64,000 nt of DNA. Origin: Marinobacter sp. LA51. GTDB lineage: Bacteria > Pseudomonadota > Gammaproteobacteria > Pseudomonadales > Oleiphilaceae. Made by a program: the position numbers and the translations under genes. The notes under the pieces are model-generated. The model did not search any database. It had not been told where the DNA came from and saw only the letters and a program-made list of their open reading frames with translations. Of the stretch, positions 8,793 through 17,830 are shown piece after piece; the stretch's first letter is position 1, and every line of letters starts with the position of its first letter. The stretch spans positions 2,914,001 to 2,978,000 of the forward strand of contig NZ_AP028070.1 in the NCBI RefSeq assembly GCF_030297175.1. The letters run 5' to 3'.

Positions 8793-9236
8793 ATGATCTG
8801 GACCGTTTATCTTTCCGGCGAAATCCACACCGACTGGCGCGAGCAGATTCAGGCCGGCGCAGAGGCCGCCGGACTGCCGGTGGAATTCACCGCCCCGGTT
8901 ACCAATCACGAGGCCAGCGATGCCGCCGGTGATGTCCTGGGCAAGCCAGACGTGTCCTTCTGGCGCGACCACCAGTCCTCAAAGGTGAACAGCATTCGCA
9001 CCAAGACCATGCTGGAGCAATGCGACCTGGCCATCATTCGTTTTGGCGACAAGTACAAGCAATGGAATGCCGCCTTTGATGCAGGCTACTGCGCGGCCAT
9101 GGGCACGCCCTATGTCACCCTGCACAACGACGACATCATCCACCCGCTCAAGGAAGTAGACGCTGCGGCCATGGCCTGGGCGCAAACACCTGAGCAAGTG
9201 GTTGAAGTCCTGAAATACGTTACCAGCGCCAAGTAA
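8793..9236 (+). CDS. ytoQ: YtoQ family protein
   Basis: A 147-residue protein opening with IWTVYLSGEIHTDWREQI, the YtoQ signature, followed by the conserved SSKVNSIRTKTMLEQCDLAIIRFGDKYKQWNAAFDAGYC core. The fold resembles nucleoside 2-deoxyribosyltransferases, but no activity is established for YtoQ. The internal ATG at 8793 was chosen because GAGGAAA lies 7 nt upstream and the family begins there. A TATGAT element at 8726-8731 probably drives this gene. Confidence 0.85.
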   Translation: MIWTVYLSGEIHTDWREQIQAGAEAAGLPVEFTAPVTNHEASDAAGDVLGKPDVSFWRDHQSSKVNSIRTKTMLEQCDLAIIRFGDKYKQWNAAFDAGYCAAMGTPYVTLHNDDIIHPLKEVDAAAMAWAQTPEQVVEVLKYVTSAK

Positions 9237-9242
9237 CTGGGT

Positions 9243-9270
9243 CTAAACAACCAGGCCTAAACAACCAGGT
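9243..9270 (+). repeat. Two tandem 14-bp units
   Basis: CTAAACAACCAGG plus C or T occurs twice back to back (9243-9256, 9257-9270) in the short gap between ytoQ and the VOC gene. It looks like a recent slippage duplication. No function is apparent. Confidence 0.6.
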
Positions 9271-9285
9271 CTGAAGGAGTTATCC

Positions 9286-9714
9286 ATGAGCCTGTCACCG
9301 TTCCACCTGGCAATTCCCGTGTACGACCTGGCTGCTGCCCGGACCTTTTACGGCGAGGTGTTTGGCCTTGAAGAAGGGCGCTCCAGCGACCATTGGGTAG
9401 ACTTCAACTTTTACGGCCACCAGCTGGTCATCCACGAACACCCGAAAACCGCGTCCCAGGAGAACGCCCAAAGCAACTCCGTGGACGGGCACGACGTACC
9501 GGTGCCGCATTTTGGCGTGGTGCTGGACTGGGACAGGTGGGAGGCGCTGGCCGAGCGATTGAAGGCCAGGGGCACAAAGTTCGTGATCGAGCCCTATGTG
9601 CGGTTCCAGGGACAGGTGGGCGAACAGGCCACCATGTTCCTGTTCGACCCCTGCGGCAATGCCCTTGAGTTCAAAGCCTTCAAGGACATGGGCCAGTTGT
9701 TCGCCAAAAACTAG
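9286..9714 (+). CDS. VOC (glyoxalase/dioxygenase superfamily) protein
   Basis: A 142-residue protein of two beta-alpha-beta-beta-beta modules. It opens with [30 protein letters not shown], supplying the first metal His, and closes with [14 protein letters not shown], supplying the metal Glu; the His in HFGVVLDW is another candidate ligand. It is typical of small metal-dependent VOC lyases or dioxygenases of unknown substrate. It is downstream of ytoQ in the same direction and may be cotranscribed; an AAGGAG box is present. Confidence 0.8.
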   Translation: MSLSPFHLAIPVYDLAAARTFYGEVFGLEEGRSSDHWVDFNFYGHQLVIHEHPKTASQENAQSNSVDGHDVPVPHFGVVLDWDRWEALAERLKARGTKFVIEPYVRFQGQVGEQATMFLFDPCGNALEFKAFKDMGQLFAKN

Positions 9715-9744
9715 GGCTCATTGGCGGGTTGGCGGACAGGGATG

Positions 9745-10377
9745 TCACCACCAACCCAATTCCAAAGGATTGATTCCGAGCGTCCCCCGAGCAAGCGCCG
9801 CCTCCGGGCAAAGGAGTAGCCAGCCAAGCACACCAACGTTCAGGATGACACACAGCCAGAAGCCGAGCTGAAACGACCCCTTACGGGTTTTGTGGCGAAA
9901 TAGCTGCTGGCCGATCAAGGCTCCAGGCCAACCACCGAGCAATTCGAACAGGTGCAGGCGATTCTCCGGCACACGCCGTCGGCCTTTCACGGCAGCCGCT
10001 TTGTCGATCGCGTACATGATCAATGCGAGCAGACTCATTGCCGCGTAAGCCGCCGGCACGATCACGGGCACATAGCCGAACTCATACGCGCTGCTCAGGC
10101 CACCAATCACGCCGACAGCCACCAGCAGAGCCAGCCAGAAACCTGGCGCGACACTCGCACCGAGTTTTCCAATACCTGTGTACTGAAACTGCCCAGCCCG
10201 TATTCGGCCCTGAGAGTCTTCCGTGAGCGAGTACCTCACTTCCCGGTTTGCCGATGGCCGGCCACGCCCGGCATAGGCGCTGATATGGGCGAAAACGCGC
10301 TCGCCGCCGATAGCAGGGGTTATGAAGCCGAAGCCCTTATCGTCGCTCCAGGCGGCAAGCAATCCTCGATGATCCAA
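9745..10377 (-). CDS. Cold-shock domain plus DUF1294 membrane protein
   Basis: A 210-residue fusion. Residues 1-65 form a cold-shock/OB domain (GLLAAWSDDKGFGFITP, with RNP1-like KGFGFI and RNP2-like VFAHIS). The remainder is DUF1294, with about three membrane helices and the family signature RVPENRLHLFELLGGWPGA...HKTRKGSF. The protein presumably displays a nucleic-acid-binding domain at the inner face of the membrane. Function is unknown; this architecture is common in gammaproteobacteria. Confidence 0.85.
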   Translation of the reverse strand: MDHRGLLAAWSDDKGFGFITPAIGGERVFAHISAYAGRGRPSANREVRYSLTEDSQGRIRAGQFQYTGIGKLGASVAPGFWLALLVAVGVIGGLSSAYEFGYVPVIVPAAYAAMSLLALIMYAIDKAAAVKGRRRVPENRLHLFELLGGWPGALIGQQLFRHKTRKGSFQLGFWLCVILNVGVLGWLLLCPEAALARGTLGINPLELGWW

Positions 10378-10574
10378 TGTCTCTAATCCCTACTGATAAA
10401 ATCGGTCCCGCCACTCAGCTATTCTGGCAAAACTGTTAACAAAGAAGCGTATTTTGCAGATGCCACGCATCGAAATCCAGACAGGCCTGAGTATTGCATT
10501 GATGCGATACTGAGCAACTGAATTAGTATGGCAAAGTAGCCCATCTCCGGGATGCCGCCAATTAAGGACTGACT

Positions 10575-11654
10575 ATGATATTCGGAATGGCCTGGTTCGC
10601 AATGATGTGGTTTGGCCTGTTCATGGTCGCGCTGATCGCTGCCGTGGTGTTTTTCATTCGCCGGAAGCGAAGCACTAGGGATCAAACTGAGGCACCTCCT
10701 CCCCAGCAACACGATGACGCTCGCCAACAGGTTCTGGAAATAGTTCAGGGCATGCACGCAGCCGCTGACGGCCTGCATGGGCTTGCCCGAGTCAAAGCGT
10801 TGCGGAGGTACATGGACAGCATGAGCGATGGCCTGGAACTGGCCTCGGACAACCGTTCACCGGCCAGTGGTTCACCCAGAGGCGAGTGGGTTATCGCACC
10901 CGGGGCAAAACCCGAGCGGCGCATTCTCTACATTCACGGTGGTTCCTGGATTGCTGGCAGCCCCAAAAGCCATCGCGCCATTACCGACCGGTTGTCCCGG
11001 CTAACCCAGGCCTGCGTATTCGCAATCGATTACCGGCTGATGCCAGAAAACCGCTACCTGGACGGCATCATCGATTGCCAGCGGGCCTATCGCTGGCTAC
11101 TGGACAACGGTCCGGATGGTAAGGCTTCAGCCGATTTCCTGGTGGTTGCGGGCGACTCTGCCGGTGGCAGCCATACCCTGGGCCTTATCGCCTGGATACG
11201 GGACCAGGGCCTGCAAGCACCGACCGCCGCGATTGCCCTGTCACCGTCCACCGAGCTGATGCTGACTTCCCTGGGCAGCCGGGCCAATCTGGAATCCGAT
11301 GTCATGCTGGGGCCGACCGTGAAAAAAATGGCCCGAATACCCATGCCACTGCTGTGGTGGGGAACCGTGCTGGGCATGCGGGTACTGCCCACCAGCCCGA
11401 TAGCATCACCCCTGCGGGGACGATTACACGGGCTGCCGCCCACGCTGATTCACGTCAGCGAATCGGAACTGTTACTGGAGAACGCGCAGCGCTACGTTGA
11501 GAAAGCGCGGGCTGCTGGCTCGCCGGTAGAACTGAAAACCTGGCCAGACATGGTGCATGTCTGGCATCTGTTCACGCCGTTGTTGCCAGAAGCGGAAGAG
11601 GCGTTCGAGCACATCGGCGCATTTCTGAATCGAGTGGAGAGAGCCCATGGCTGA
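10575..11654 (+). CDS. Alpha/beta hydrolase, hormone-sensitive-lipase family, membrane-anchored
   Basis: A 359-residue esterase/lipase with an N-terminal membrane helix (residues 5-28) and short basic stop-transfer RRKR. The oxyanion motif HGG is at 121-123, the nucleophile elbow GDSAGG at 193-198 (S195), and a late His in WPDMVHVWHLF. These define the HSL/family IV carboxylesterases. The membrane anchor is unusual for this family and suggests action on membrane or storage lipids. AAGGA lies 6 nt before the ATG. The MOSC gene overlaps its 3' end by 8 bp. Confidence 0.85.
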   Translation: MIFGMAWFAMMWFGLFMVALIAAVVFFIRRKRSTRDQTEAPPPQQHDDARQQVLEIVQGMHAAADGLHGLARVKALRRYMDSMSDGLELASDNRSPASGSPRGEWVIAPGAKPERRILYIHGGSWIAGSPKSHRAITDRLSRLTQACVFAIDYRLMPENRYLDGIIDCQRAYRWLLDNGPDGKASADFLVVAGDSAGGSHTLGLIAWIRDQGLQAPTAAIALSPSTELMLTSLGSRANLESDVMLGPTVKKMARIPMPLLWWGTVLGMRVLPTSPIASPLRGRLHGLPPTLIHVSESELLLENAQRYVEKARAAGSPVELKTWPDMVHVWHLFTPLLPEAEEAFEHIGAFLNRVERAHG

Positions 11655-12138
11655 ACCAACCCCCATGCAAATCCTGCTGGACACCCTGCCACAAACCGGC
11701 CGGGTGGAATGGATAGGCATTCGCCCTGCCCGAGGCCAGGCTATGGAAATGCTTGAGCGAGTGACTGTCAGCCCCGGCACAGGCCTGGAGGGGGACCGCT
11801 TCAAGGGCCGCGAAACGAGCAAGCGACAAGTAACGCTGATTCAGCAGGAGCACCTGCATGCTATTGCCTCCTGCCTGCAGCGCGAGGCCATCGCGCCGGA
11901 GGTGTTCCGGCGCAACATCGTGATTTCCGGCCTGAACCTGCTGGCACTGAAAGGTAAAACCTTCCGCATTGGCGACGTGGTTCTGGAATACACCGGCCTG
12001 TGCCATCCCTGCAGCAAGATGGAAACCACGCTCGGGCCAGGCGGCTACAACGCCATGCGCGGGCATGGGGGCATCACCACTCGGGTGGTGGAAGGCGGGA
12101 AACTGGCGCTTGGGGATTCAGTGCAGGCCTGCCTTTGA
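11647..12138 (+). CDS. MOSC domain-containing protein
   Basis: A 163-residue MOSC (molybdenum cofactor sulfurase C-terminal) domain. It carries GTGLEGDRFKG near the start, RRNIVISGLNLLAL in the middle and the conserved cysteine region YTGLCHPCSKME. Bacterial stand-alone MOSC proteins such as YiiM and YcbX reduce N-hydroxylated compounds using Moco; the Cys is the expected Mo ligand. Translation is probably coupled to the upstream hydrolase (8-bp overlap). Confidence 0.85.
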   Translation: MAEPTPMQILLDTLPQTGRVEWIGIRPARGQAMEMLERVTVSPGTGLEGDRFKGRETSKRQVTLIQQEHLHAIASCLQREAIAPEVFRRNIVISGLNLLALKGKTFRIGDVVLEYTGLCHPCSKMETTLGPGGYNAMRGHGGITTRVVEGGKLALGDSVQACL

Positions 12139-12162
12139 ACAGAATGAATCAACTCAGCAACA

Positions 12163-12873
12163 TCACCTCAACAGGCACTCTTTCGCTTCATTGATGCGCG
12201 CGGCCAGGTAGTTACTGCCACCATGATCCGGGTGCAATTTCTGCATCATCCGGCGGTGCGCCTGAATAATTTCTTCCCGACTGGCACCGGGTTCCAGGCC
12301 CAGAATGTCCAGGGCTTCGCTCTCGGTCAGCGGGCCACTGGCATTGCCGCCCCCAGCGGATTCTCCGCTTTCAGGACCAGCCTCGTCATCCGCGCGCCAG
12401 GAGTCACCAAACCGTCGATCAAGGTAGGATTCCAGCAACCGGGCCGAGTCCTCATCCTGCGCCCGACAATAGCGTAACAGCTCAAGGAACTCGCTTTCGC
12501 CCAGGTCCGACAGTGTCCGGCCCGCCATGGGGCCCGTCAAAATCGTGCCGTCCATGGTTCCGGAGTCATGGTCCAGGCTCATTTCCAGAACTTCGCTGGA
12601 AACATGGGACTGGTTGCCCGGCTTGGCCTTGGCGCCGCCGGTCAGGCCTCCCGTCAGAAGAGACGGCAGCACCCGGCGCAGCAGCGGATAAAGAAACGCC
12701 AGTAAGGCGAACAAAAAGTGCAAACGGCCAGTCACAGCCAACAGCACTACGATCACGGTACCCACGATTAACGACAATTTGATGGCCGCCGGCCCCCGTT
12801 GTTTCCGCGGCAGGCTGCGCAGCCACAAAGCCGCAAACAACGACATCACGAGAAAAATTAGCGTTATCTGCAC
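12163..12873 (-). CDS. J-domain (DnaJ-like) membrane protein
   Basis: A 236-residue protein with two or so N-terminal membrane helices (residues 1-22 and 35-65), a linker rich in Gly/Ser and acidic residues, and a C-terminal J domain (about 185-236) containing the HPD tripeptide in KLHPDHGGSNYLAARIN. This is a membrane-tethered Hsp40 that would stimulate DnaK ATPase locally. The J domain is at the C-terminus, opposite to classic DnaJ and like TIM14/DjlA-type proteins. Confidence 0.85.
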   Translation of the reverse strand: MQITLIFLVMSLFAALWLRSLPRKQRGPAAIKLSLIVGTVIVVLLAVTGRLHFLFALLAFLYPLLRRVLPSLLTGGLTGGAKAKPGNQSHVSSEVLEMSLDHDSGTMDGTILTGPMAGRTLSDLGESEFLELLRYCRAQDEDSARLLESYLDRRFGDSWRADDEAGPESGESAGGGNASGPLTESEALDILGLEPGASREEIIQAHRRMMQKLHPDHGGSNYLAARINEAKECLLR

Positions 12874-12916
12874 TCGGAACTCCGGGCTAATCGGCCCACC
12901 ATTGTCGCTATCTACC

Positions 12917-13612
12917 TTATCTGATTTGCTTTGTCAGGCGCTTCACTTCCGCAGAGCTATGGCTGGAAAAATCCTCCAGGGCCTTGGCTCCACCAGACGC
13001 ATAGACCGCAACAGCAGCCATAAGATCCTTCAACACTTGCGGACTGTTGCGATCAAACGGCGCATAGGCGCCGCCCGAAAGTTTGCTCACCTGCTGGAAC
13101 ACCGCCCGGGCATGGGCATCGTCGCCCTCGTGGAACATGAACACCGGGGTGCGCAGCATGCCCAGTTCACCGGCGGTATGGCAAAGCTCGTCCACCGGTT
13201 CCTCGCAGCAATCGCCAATAAACACCACAGCTTTCACAGGCTGGGTGCGGGTTTCACTCACCGCGTGGGCCAGCACCCGGCTTATCTGGGTGCGGCCACC
13301 CAGGCAAGACACACCGTTCATCAGGCTCAGCAGCTGGCCGGTTTCCGTAACAAAACCGGTTGCCTTAAACTCCCGAAAGCCTCGGTAATAACACAGCTGG
13401 ATGGCCAGGCCACCCAGATCCTTGGTGGCCAGGAATAGCTCACTCTGCAAGTGGCAGGCCTCGTCCCAGGTTGCCTCCCGGCTGGCGGTGGCGTCCAGGG
13501 CGAAGATCAGCCGGCCCTTAACCCCGCCGCCCTTGGGCAATTTCTGGACCTGATGGATAAACTGTTCGATAGACTGTTTATCGGATTTGGTGCGAAGCTC
13601 TTTATCGGGCAT
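12917..13612 (-). CDS. von Willebrand factor A-like protein
   Basis: A 231-residue protein with a VWA fold: first strand RLIFALDATASREATWDEA supplies a MIDAS-like D-x-T-x-S (the second position is Thr), CLGGRTQIS the central Thr and VVFIGDCCEEP the distal Asp. The family has unknown substrates. The start MPDKEL at 13612 is preferred over the longer reading frame because the extra N-terminal residues overlap the divergent promoter region. It sits 43 nt downstream of, and in the opposite orientation to, nothing in the same operon except the J-domain gene, with which it may be cotranscribed. Confidence 0.7.
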   Translation of the reverse strand: MPDKELRTKSDKQSIEQFIHQVQKLPKGGGVKGRLIFALDATASREATWDEACHLQSELFLATKDLGGLAIQLCYYRGFREFKATGFVTETGQLLSLMNGVSCLGGRTQISRVLAHAVSETRTQPVKAVVFIGDCCEEPVDELCHTAGELGMLRTPVFMFHEGDDAHARAVFQQVSKLSGGAYAPFDRNSPQVLKDLMAAVAVYASGGAKALEDFSSHSSAEVKRLTKQIR

Positions 13613-13671
13613 AGGCGTCTGAACACCGCTTGGGCTGACTACGTTATGGCTACAAGCGTAGGGCAAATATC

Positions 13672-14523
13672 ATGCAATTCACAGGTCTGCCGACACCGCG
13701 TTTTTTCCCTCTGGTGGTTGTTCTGACAGCCGCCCTGGTCATGCCTCGCACCAGCCAAGCCTCAGACCACGCCTACCTGCTCTATCGCCAATGGCAATCC
13801 TACGACTGGCAAGGTGATGTACCGGCATCAGATGAAATATCTCGAGTTCAACGAGGATTAGGCTGGCGTCGACAATTTCCCGCTGGCTCATTCGGCCTCG
13901 ATTACGATTACCAGGCTCTGCGTCTCCGCACCGGTGATCCTGCGCACAATGGCCACCTGCACCGGATAACCCTGGGAGGTGACCGGCAACACGGGCTTTA
14001 CCGTGTAGAGGCGCGGACCAGCCTCGCCGGCACCTCCAATATGTTCAAGGAACAAGCCTTTCATCAAGAAGTGATGAATGGCCGCGTTGCCATATTCCGG
14101 GCCTTGGATGAGAGTTCTGACCTGAGCCTGGGCATCGGAGGCGATCATCGCTTTGGCTCGTTCCGCTGGATGCCCCGGTTGCGGTGGCAACTCATCAACA
14201 ACCGCGGCCATTGGCTAATTGATCTTCCGGTGCGACTGCGATGGCACAGCCCTAATAACCGGTGGGCTTTTCGGATGGAACGTATGGGGGACCGCTGGGC
14301 TACCCTGGATAAAACTCAGCAAGTCGAAAGCGCGCTCTACATGAGGGAGTGGCGAACAGAGCTGACCTACCGAATCCGTTCCGGTGATGAGCGCTGGCCG
14401 GTGGTGATTCTGGGAATTGGGGCGAGCGTTGAAACCCGAGTCCGCTACCAGGATTCCGAGGAAGGCACGCTCGATTTGCGCCTGGGCGATGCCATCTTCG
14501 GGAGCGTAAGGCTCAGCTGGTAG
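13672..14523 (+). CDS. Predicted outer-membrane beta-barrel-like exported protein
   Basis: A 283-residue protein with a clear signal peptide (hydrophobic FFPLVVVLTAALVM then SQA-SD cleavage near residue 31). The mature part alternates polar and aromatic residues in strand-like blocks (FGLDYDYQALRL, YRVEARTSLAG, RWAFRMERMG, WRTELTYRI) and ends IFGSVRLSW. That terminal aromatic (W) is typical of outer-membrane barrels recognised by the Bam complex. I do not recognise a family. It is transcribed alone, divergent from the VWA gene. Confidence 0.65.
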   Translation: MQFTGLPTPRFFPLVVVLTAALVMPRTSQASDHAYLLYRQWQSYDWQGDVPASDEISRVQRGLGWRRQFPAGSFGLDYDYQALRLRTGDPAHNGHLHRITLGGDRQHGLYRVEARTSLAGTSNMFKEQAFHQEVMNGRVAIFRALDESSDLSLGIGGDHRFGSFRWMPRLRWQLINNRGHWLIDLPVRLRWHSPNNRWAFRMERMGDRWATLDKTQQVESALYMREWRTELTYRIRSGDERWPVVILGIGASVETRVRYQDSEEGTLDLRLGDAIFGSVRLSW

Positions 14524-14536
14524 CGGCGGGACACTG

Positions 14537-15175
14537 TCAGAGTTTCGCCAATGCCTCAGGTACTGGCGTATCACCAGATACCACATCAAACACAGCGTCA
14601 GTGGTGTTGTCCGAATCCAGCACCGCCAGCAGCACCCGGGCAACATCCTGGCGAGGAATTTCACCGAACTCCTCCAGTCTGGCACTGAGCGCAACCGTGC
14701 CAGAGCCGTCTTCATCGGTGAGCCGGCCCGGTCGAACAATGGTGTAATTCAGGCCGCTGTTCTTCAGGTGCTCATCGGCGTTGTGCTTGGCCCTCAGGTA
14801 ATGCTGGAGTTTTTCAGGCCCTTTTTCCGGCTCCTCCGCGCGCATGGTGCTTACCATGATGAACCGTTTGATACCCATCGCCCTGGCGGTATCCACCAGC
14901 CGGATAGCACCATCCTGATCCACATCGATGGTTTTATCCGGGCCTGTATGAGGGCCGGAGCCTGCGGTAAAAATAACCGCATCGCAGCCTCTCATGGCCT
15001 CGCTACAGTCGTGCTCAAGATCGCCCACCACGGTTTCCGTGGCGCCCAGCTGCTGCAAATCCGGCCCCTGGTCCGGGTGCCGGATCAGCGCACGTGCCTC
15101 ATGGTCGCTGTTTGCCATTTCCTGCAACAGGTGTTGTCCGATCTGTCCGTTGGCTCCTGCTATGAACACATGCAT
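14537..15175 (-). CDS. NAD(P)-binding SDR-like protein (YwnB / NmrA-like)
   Basis: A 212-residue Rossmann protein starting HVFIAGANGQIGQHLLQEM, the GxxGxxG dinucleotide motif of extended/atypical SDRs, with FTAGSGPHTG and MVSTMRAEEP downstream. It belongs to the small NAD(P)H-binding family that includes YwnB and biliverdin reductase B-like enzymes, possibly a flavin reductase or epimerase. A clear AGGAGAG precedes the ATG. Confidence 0.8.
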   Translation of the reverse strand: MHVFIAGANGQIGQHLLQEMANSDHEARALIRHPDQGPDLQQLGATETVVGDLEHDCSEAMRGCDAVIFTAGSGPHTGPDKTIDVDQDGAIRLVDTARAMGIKRFIMVSTMRAEEPEKGPEKLQHYLRAKHNADEHLKNSGLNYTIVRPGRLTDEDGSGTVALSARLEEFGEIPRQDVARVLLAVLDSDNTTDAVFDVVSGDTPVPEALAKL

Positions 15176-15268
15176 AACGGCTCTCCTGACTCGCTAAATG
15201 TCATGGCTGTCTCTGATAGCTGAGTGCACTGCACGCACAATTCAAGTCAGCGAAGCCCGGGGCACTCA

Positions 15269-15724
15269 TCAACCCGCCAGCGCTGCTCGCACTTTCTTGC
15301 TCAAATGGCCCATATCAACCCGACCCAGGACCTGGGGCTTCAGTTCGTTCATAACTTTGCCCATGTCCTGCATGCCCTGTGCGTCGGTGGAACTAAGGGC
15401 CGATCGGATCAGGCTATCCAGGTCATCCTCGGACAGTGCAGCGGGCATGAACTCCTCGATGATCACCATTTCCGCACGCTCTTTGTCGCCCAGCTCCGGG
15501 CGGCCGGCATCGTCGTACTGACTGGCGGCATCCCGGCGCTGCTTGAGCATTTTATCCAGCACCTTCAGAACGTCTTCGTCACTCAAATCCCGACGCTCAT
15601 CGATCTCGATCTGTTTCACCGCAGCCTGCGCCATACGCAGGGTGGTAAGCCGGAGTTTGTCCTTGTTGCGCATCGCGTCTTTTACCGCGCTGGCCAATTG
15701 TTCCTTGAGCGATCCTTCCGCCAT
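15269..15724 (-). CDS. GatB/YqeY domain protein
   Basis: A 151-residue YqeY protein. It shows the helical pattern of the tail domain of aspartyl/glutamyl-tRNA amidotransferase GatB (RNKDKLRLTTLRMAQAAVKQIEIDER, then MGKVMNELKPQVLGRVDMGHLSKKVRAAL). Its exact role is unsettled but it is thought to contact tRNA. In many gammaproteobacteria it lies between rpsU and dnaG; here that macromolecular-synthesis context is absent. A TATACT element at 15783-15788 reads away from it. Confidence 0.85.
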   Translation of the reverse strand: MAEGSLKEQLASAVKDAMRNKDKLRLTTLRMAQAAVKQIEIDERRDLSDEDVLKVLDKMLKQRRDAASQYDDAGRPELGDKERAEMVIIEEFMPAALSEDDLDSLIRSALSSTDAQGMQDMGKVMNELKPQVLGRVDMGHLSKKVRAALAG

Positions 15725-16019
15725 TATCAGGCTCCTGTTGCGTGTGTTTGAGTTGTGGAAAGAGGTTAAGGTAGTAGAAGTATACTAAGCCCCAGATTTA
15801 ACGGAAAATCGGGACAGGTTCAATCTCCTACCTATGTGTTTACTGAGCAAAACCTGGAGCGGAGCTTCAACACCTGCCGGCTGGAGAAGGACCTGTCACT
15901 GAGCTGCCTTAGCCCAGCGAATTCCTGATACAGTAACTGCCCTGAAAACAACGGCCCGGTTTGCGCCCATGCGGTGACAGGCCCTGACCACTTATTTACC
16001 TGCAGACACGCCTGCCACT

Positions 16020-16997
16020 ATGTCCGATGCCACATCGAGCGAACACACTATCTCCGAAGCCGAGATAAAGCAGGCCATCCGTTCAGGCATCCAGGGCTAC
16101 TTCGACGACTGCCGAGCGCGGGTACCGGCGTTTATCGACCGTCATTTTCACTACCCGGGAGCCATTGCCACCAACCGGATGGCGCTGGGCTGGGACATGA
16201 TACGAGCGCCCATCAATTTGCTGTGGGCACCGGTTTACGCCCTGGCCTGCCTGGTGAAAATCCTGGTTCGCAATCGAGCAGGCCTTGGCTGGCTGCATCG
16301 ATTGGCCGATCGCGTGCCCGCAGGCTTTACCACCCGAGTGCAGGAGCACATCTCAAGCCTGATTCAGCACGAATTGCTGAACAAGGGCCGGGTGAAGACC
16401 CCCTCCGAAAACAGCCTGCTGGAGAGCTACCTGATTGAGGCTCTGGAAGCCGTTTACGCCCGCCATAGCTCCGAGCCGGTCGATCCCCAACGCTTCATCA
16501 AGCTCATTGAGCCACTGGTCGCCGACGCGCTCAGCCAGTACCGGGTAACCCGGACGGCCTCTGCCGATATCACCAACAGCATTTCCTGCACCGTGCTGGG
16601 CGCCTTCGCGTTCCAGAAATTCACGCCCGGTGGCATTGGACTCGGGGTGGTGCTTGCGTCCATTCTGGCCAAAACCATGGCCGCCCGGGACTTTATTCTG
16701 GGCGAAACGATCGGCGGCTGGTACTACAGCGTATTTCCACCAGAGCCCTCGCTGGCGACCACCGCCAGTGTGATGGTAGCGGTCATGGCCGCCCTGGCAG
16801 CCTTTGCAGCATTGTCCGGAGTCATTTCGGACCCGGTGCAGGCAGCCATAGGCCTGCATCGCCGGCGTCTGCACAAGCTGCTGGACCACTTGGAACGGGA
16901 TGTCTCACTGAGCACCCAAAGCAGCTTTCGCCCAAAGGACCAGTATGTGGCACGGATTCTGGACACCTTTGACATGATCAAATCGGGTTTAATCTAA
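16020..16997 (+). CDS. Hypothetical membrane protein (DUF6635-like)
   Basis: A 325-residue protein with an amphipathic N-terminal half (AIRSGIQGYFDDCRARVPAFIDRHFHYPGA) and membrane segments around MIRAPINLLWAPVYALACLVKIL, GGIGLGVVLASILA and MVAVMAALAAFAALSGV. It resembles DUF6635 proteins from memory, without an assigned function. It is 16 nt upstream of the GST gene and probably cotranscribed. The 295-nt region before it (15725-16019) holds a TATACT box and no other gene that I can see. Confidence 0.6.
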   Translation: MSDATSSEHTISEAEIKQAIRSGIQGYFDDCRARVPAFIDRHFHYPGAIATNRMALGWDMIRAPINLLWAPVYALACLVKILVRNRAGLGWLHRLADRVPAGFTTRVQEHISSLIQHELLNKGRVKTPSENSLLESYLIEALEAVYARHSSEPVDPQRFIKLIEPLVADALSQYRVTRTASADITNSISCTVLGAFAFQKFTPGGIGLGVVLASILAKTMAARDFILGETIGGWYYSVFPPEPSLATTASVMVAVMAALAAFAALSGVISDPVQAAIGLHRRRLHKLLDHLERDVSLSTQSSFRPKDQYVARILDTFDMIKSGLI

Positions 16998-17013
16998 CGA
17001 ACGGAGTTTCTAC

Positions 17014-17682
17014 ATGATCACAGTGCACCACCTGAATAATTCCCGCTCACAGCGCATTCTCTGGATGCTCGAAGAGCTGGGCGTGCCCTATGAGATCAAG
17101 CGTTACGAGCGTGATCCCAAGACCATGCTGGCACCGGCCAGCCTCAAAAAGGTACACCCGCTGGGTAAATCTCCGGTGATTACTGATGGTGATCTGGTGG
17201 TGGCGGAATCAGGCGCCATCATCGAATACCTGGCCCACACCTACGGCAAAGACACCATGCTGCCGGAAGCCGGCGGCCAGGCCTGGCTGGACTACTCCTA
17301 CTGGCTGCACTACGCCGAAGGCTCCCTGATGCCGCCGCTGGTGATGCGCCTGGTGTTTGAGAAGGTGAAAACCAGCCCGATGCCGTTCTTCATCAAGCCG
17401 GTCGCCAAGGGTATCTCTGACAAAACCAACGAGATCTTCATCGGCCCAATGATCAAAACCCACCTGGACTTTGTTGAAGCCCATCTGGCGAAAAACACCT
17501 GGTTCCTGGGGGATAACCTGAGCGCGGCGGATATCCAAATGAGCTTCCCGCTGGAAGCCTCGGTGGCGCGGGGAATCGTTGGCAAGAATCGACCAAACAT
17601 CACCGCTTGGGTGGGGCGCGTACACGCCCGGCCGGCTTACCAGACAGCCCTTGAGAAAGGCGGCGAGTACGACTTCGCCTGA
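17014..17682 (+). CDS. Glutathione S-transferase
   Basis: A 222-residue GST. Residues 1-80 form the thioredoxin-like half: ITVHHLNNSRSQRILWMLEELGVPYEI supplies Ser/Asn-type active-site residues, the cis-Pro lies in GKSPVI, and VVAESGAIIEYL contributes the ES that binds the glutamyl part of glutathione. The helical C-domain carries FLGDNLSAADIQMSFPLE, the N-cap box of GSTs. It is a cytosolic detoxification enzyme, most similar in style to theta/Ure2-like bacterial GSTs. AACGGAG lies before the ATG. Confidence 0.9.
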   Translation: MITVHHLNNSRSQRILWMLEELGVPYEIKRYERDPKTMLAPASLKKVHPLGKSPVITDGDLVVAESGAIIEYLAHTYGKDTMLPEAGGQAWLDYSYWLHYAEGSLMPPLVMRLVFEKVKTSPMPFFIKPVAKGISDKTNEIFIGPMIKTHLDFVEAHLAKNTWFLGDNLSAADIQMSFPLEASVARGIVGKNRPNITAWVGRVHARPAYQTALEKGGEYDFA

Positions 17683-17712
17683 GTGATAGCGGAGGGCTTC
17701 AACGCCCTTCGG

Positions 17713-17744
17713 TTTTCCCTGGAATTTCAGTTGCCCAGGGAAAA
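17713..17744. terminator. Hairpin after the GST gene
   Basis: Arms TTTTCCCTGG (17713-17722) and CCAGGGAAAA (17735-17744) form a perfect 10-bp stem with a 12-nt loop. A smaller AGGGC/GCCCT hairpin followed by TCGGTTTT lies just before it. Together they probably terminate the gst transcript. Confidence 0.5.
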
Positions 17745-17830
17745 TATCGCTATTTGCTCCACTTTGTTTTCCGAGAACCGCCCCCATATGTAGCTTGCTA
17801 ACCTTGAAACACATCCATAGGGACATTTAA

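Noticed and set aside
15269..15724. yqeY as part of an rpsU-dnaG-rpoD operon
   Set aside because: None of those neighbours is in the surrounding sequence.
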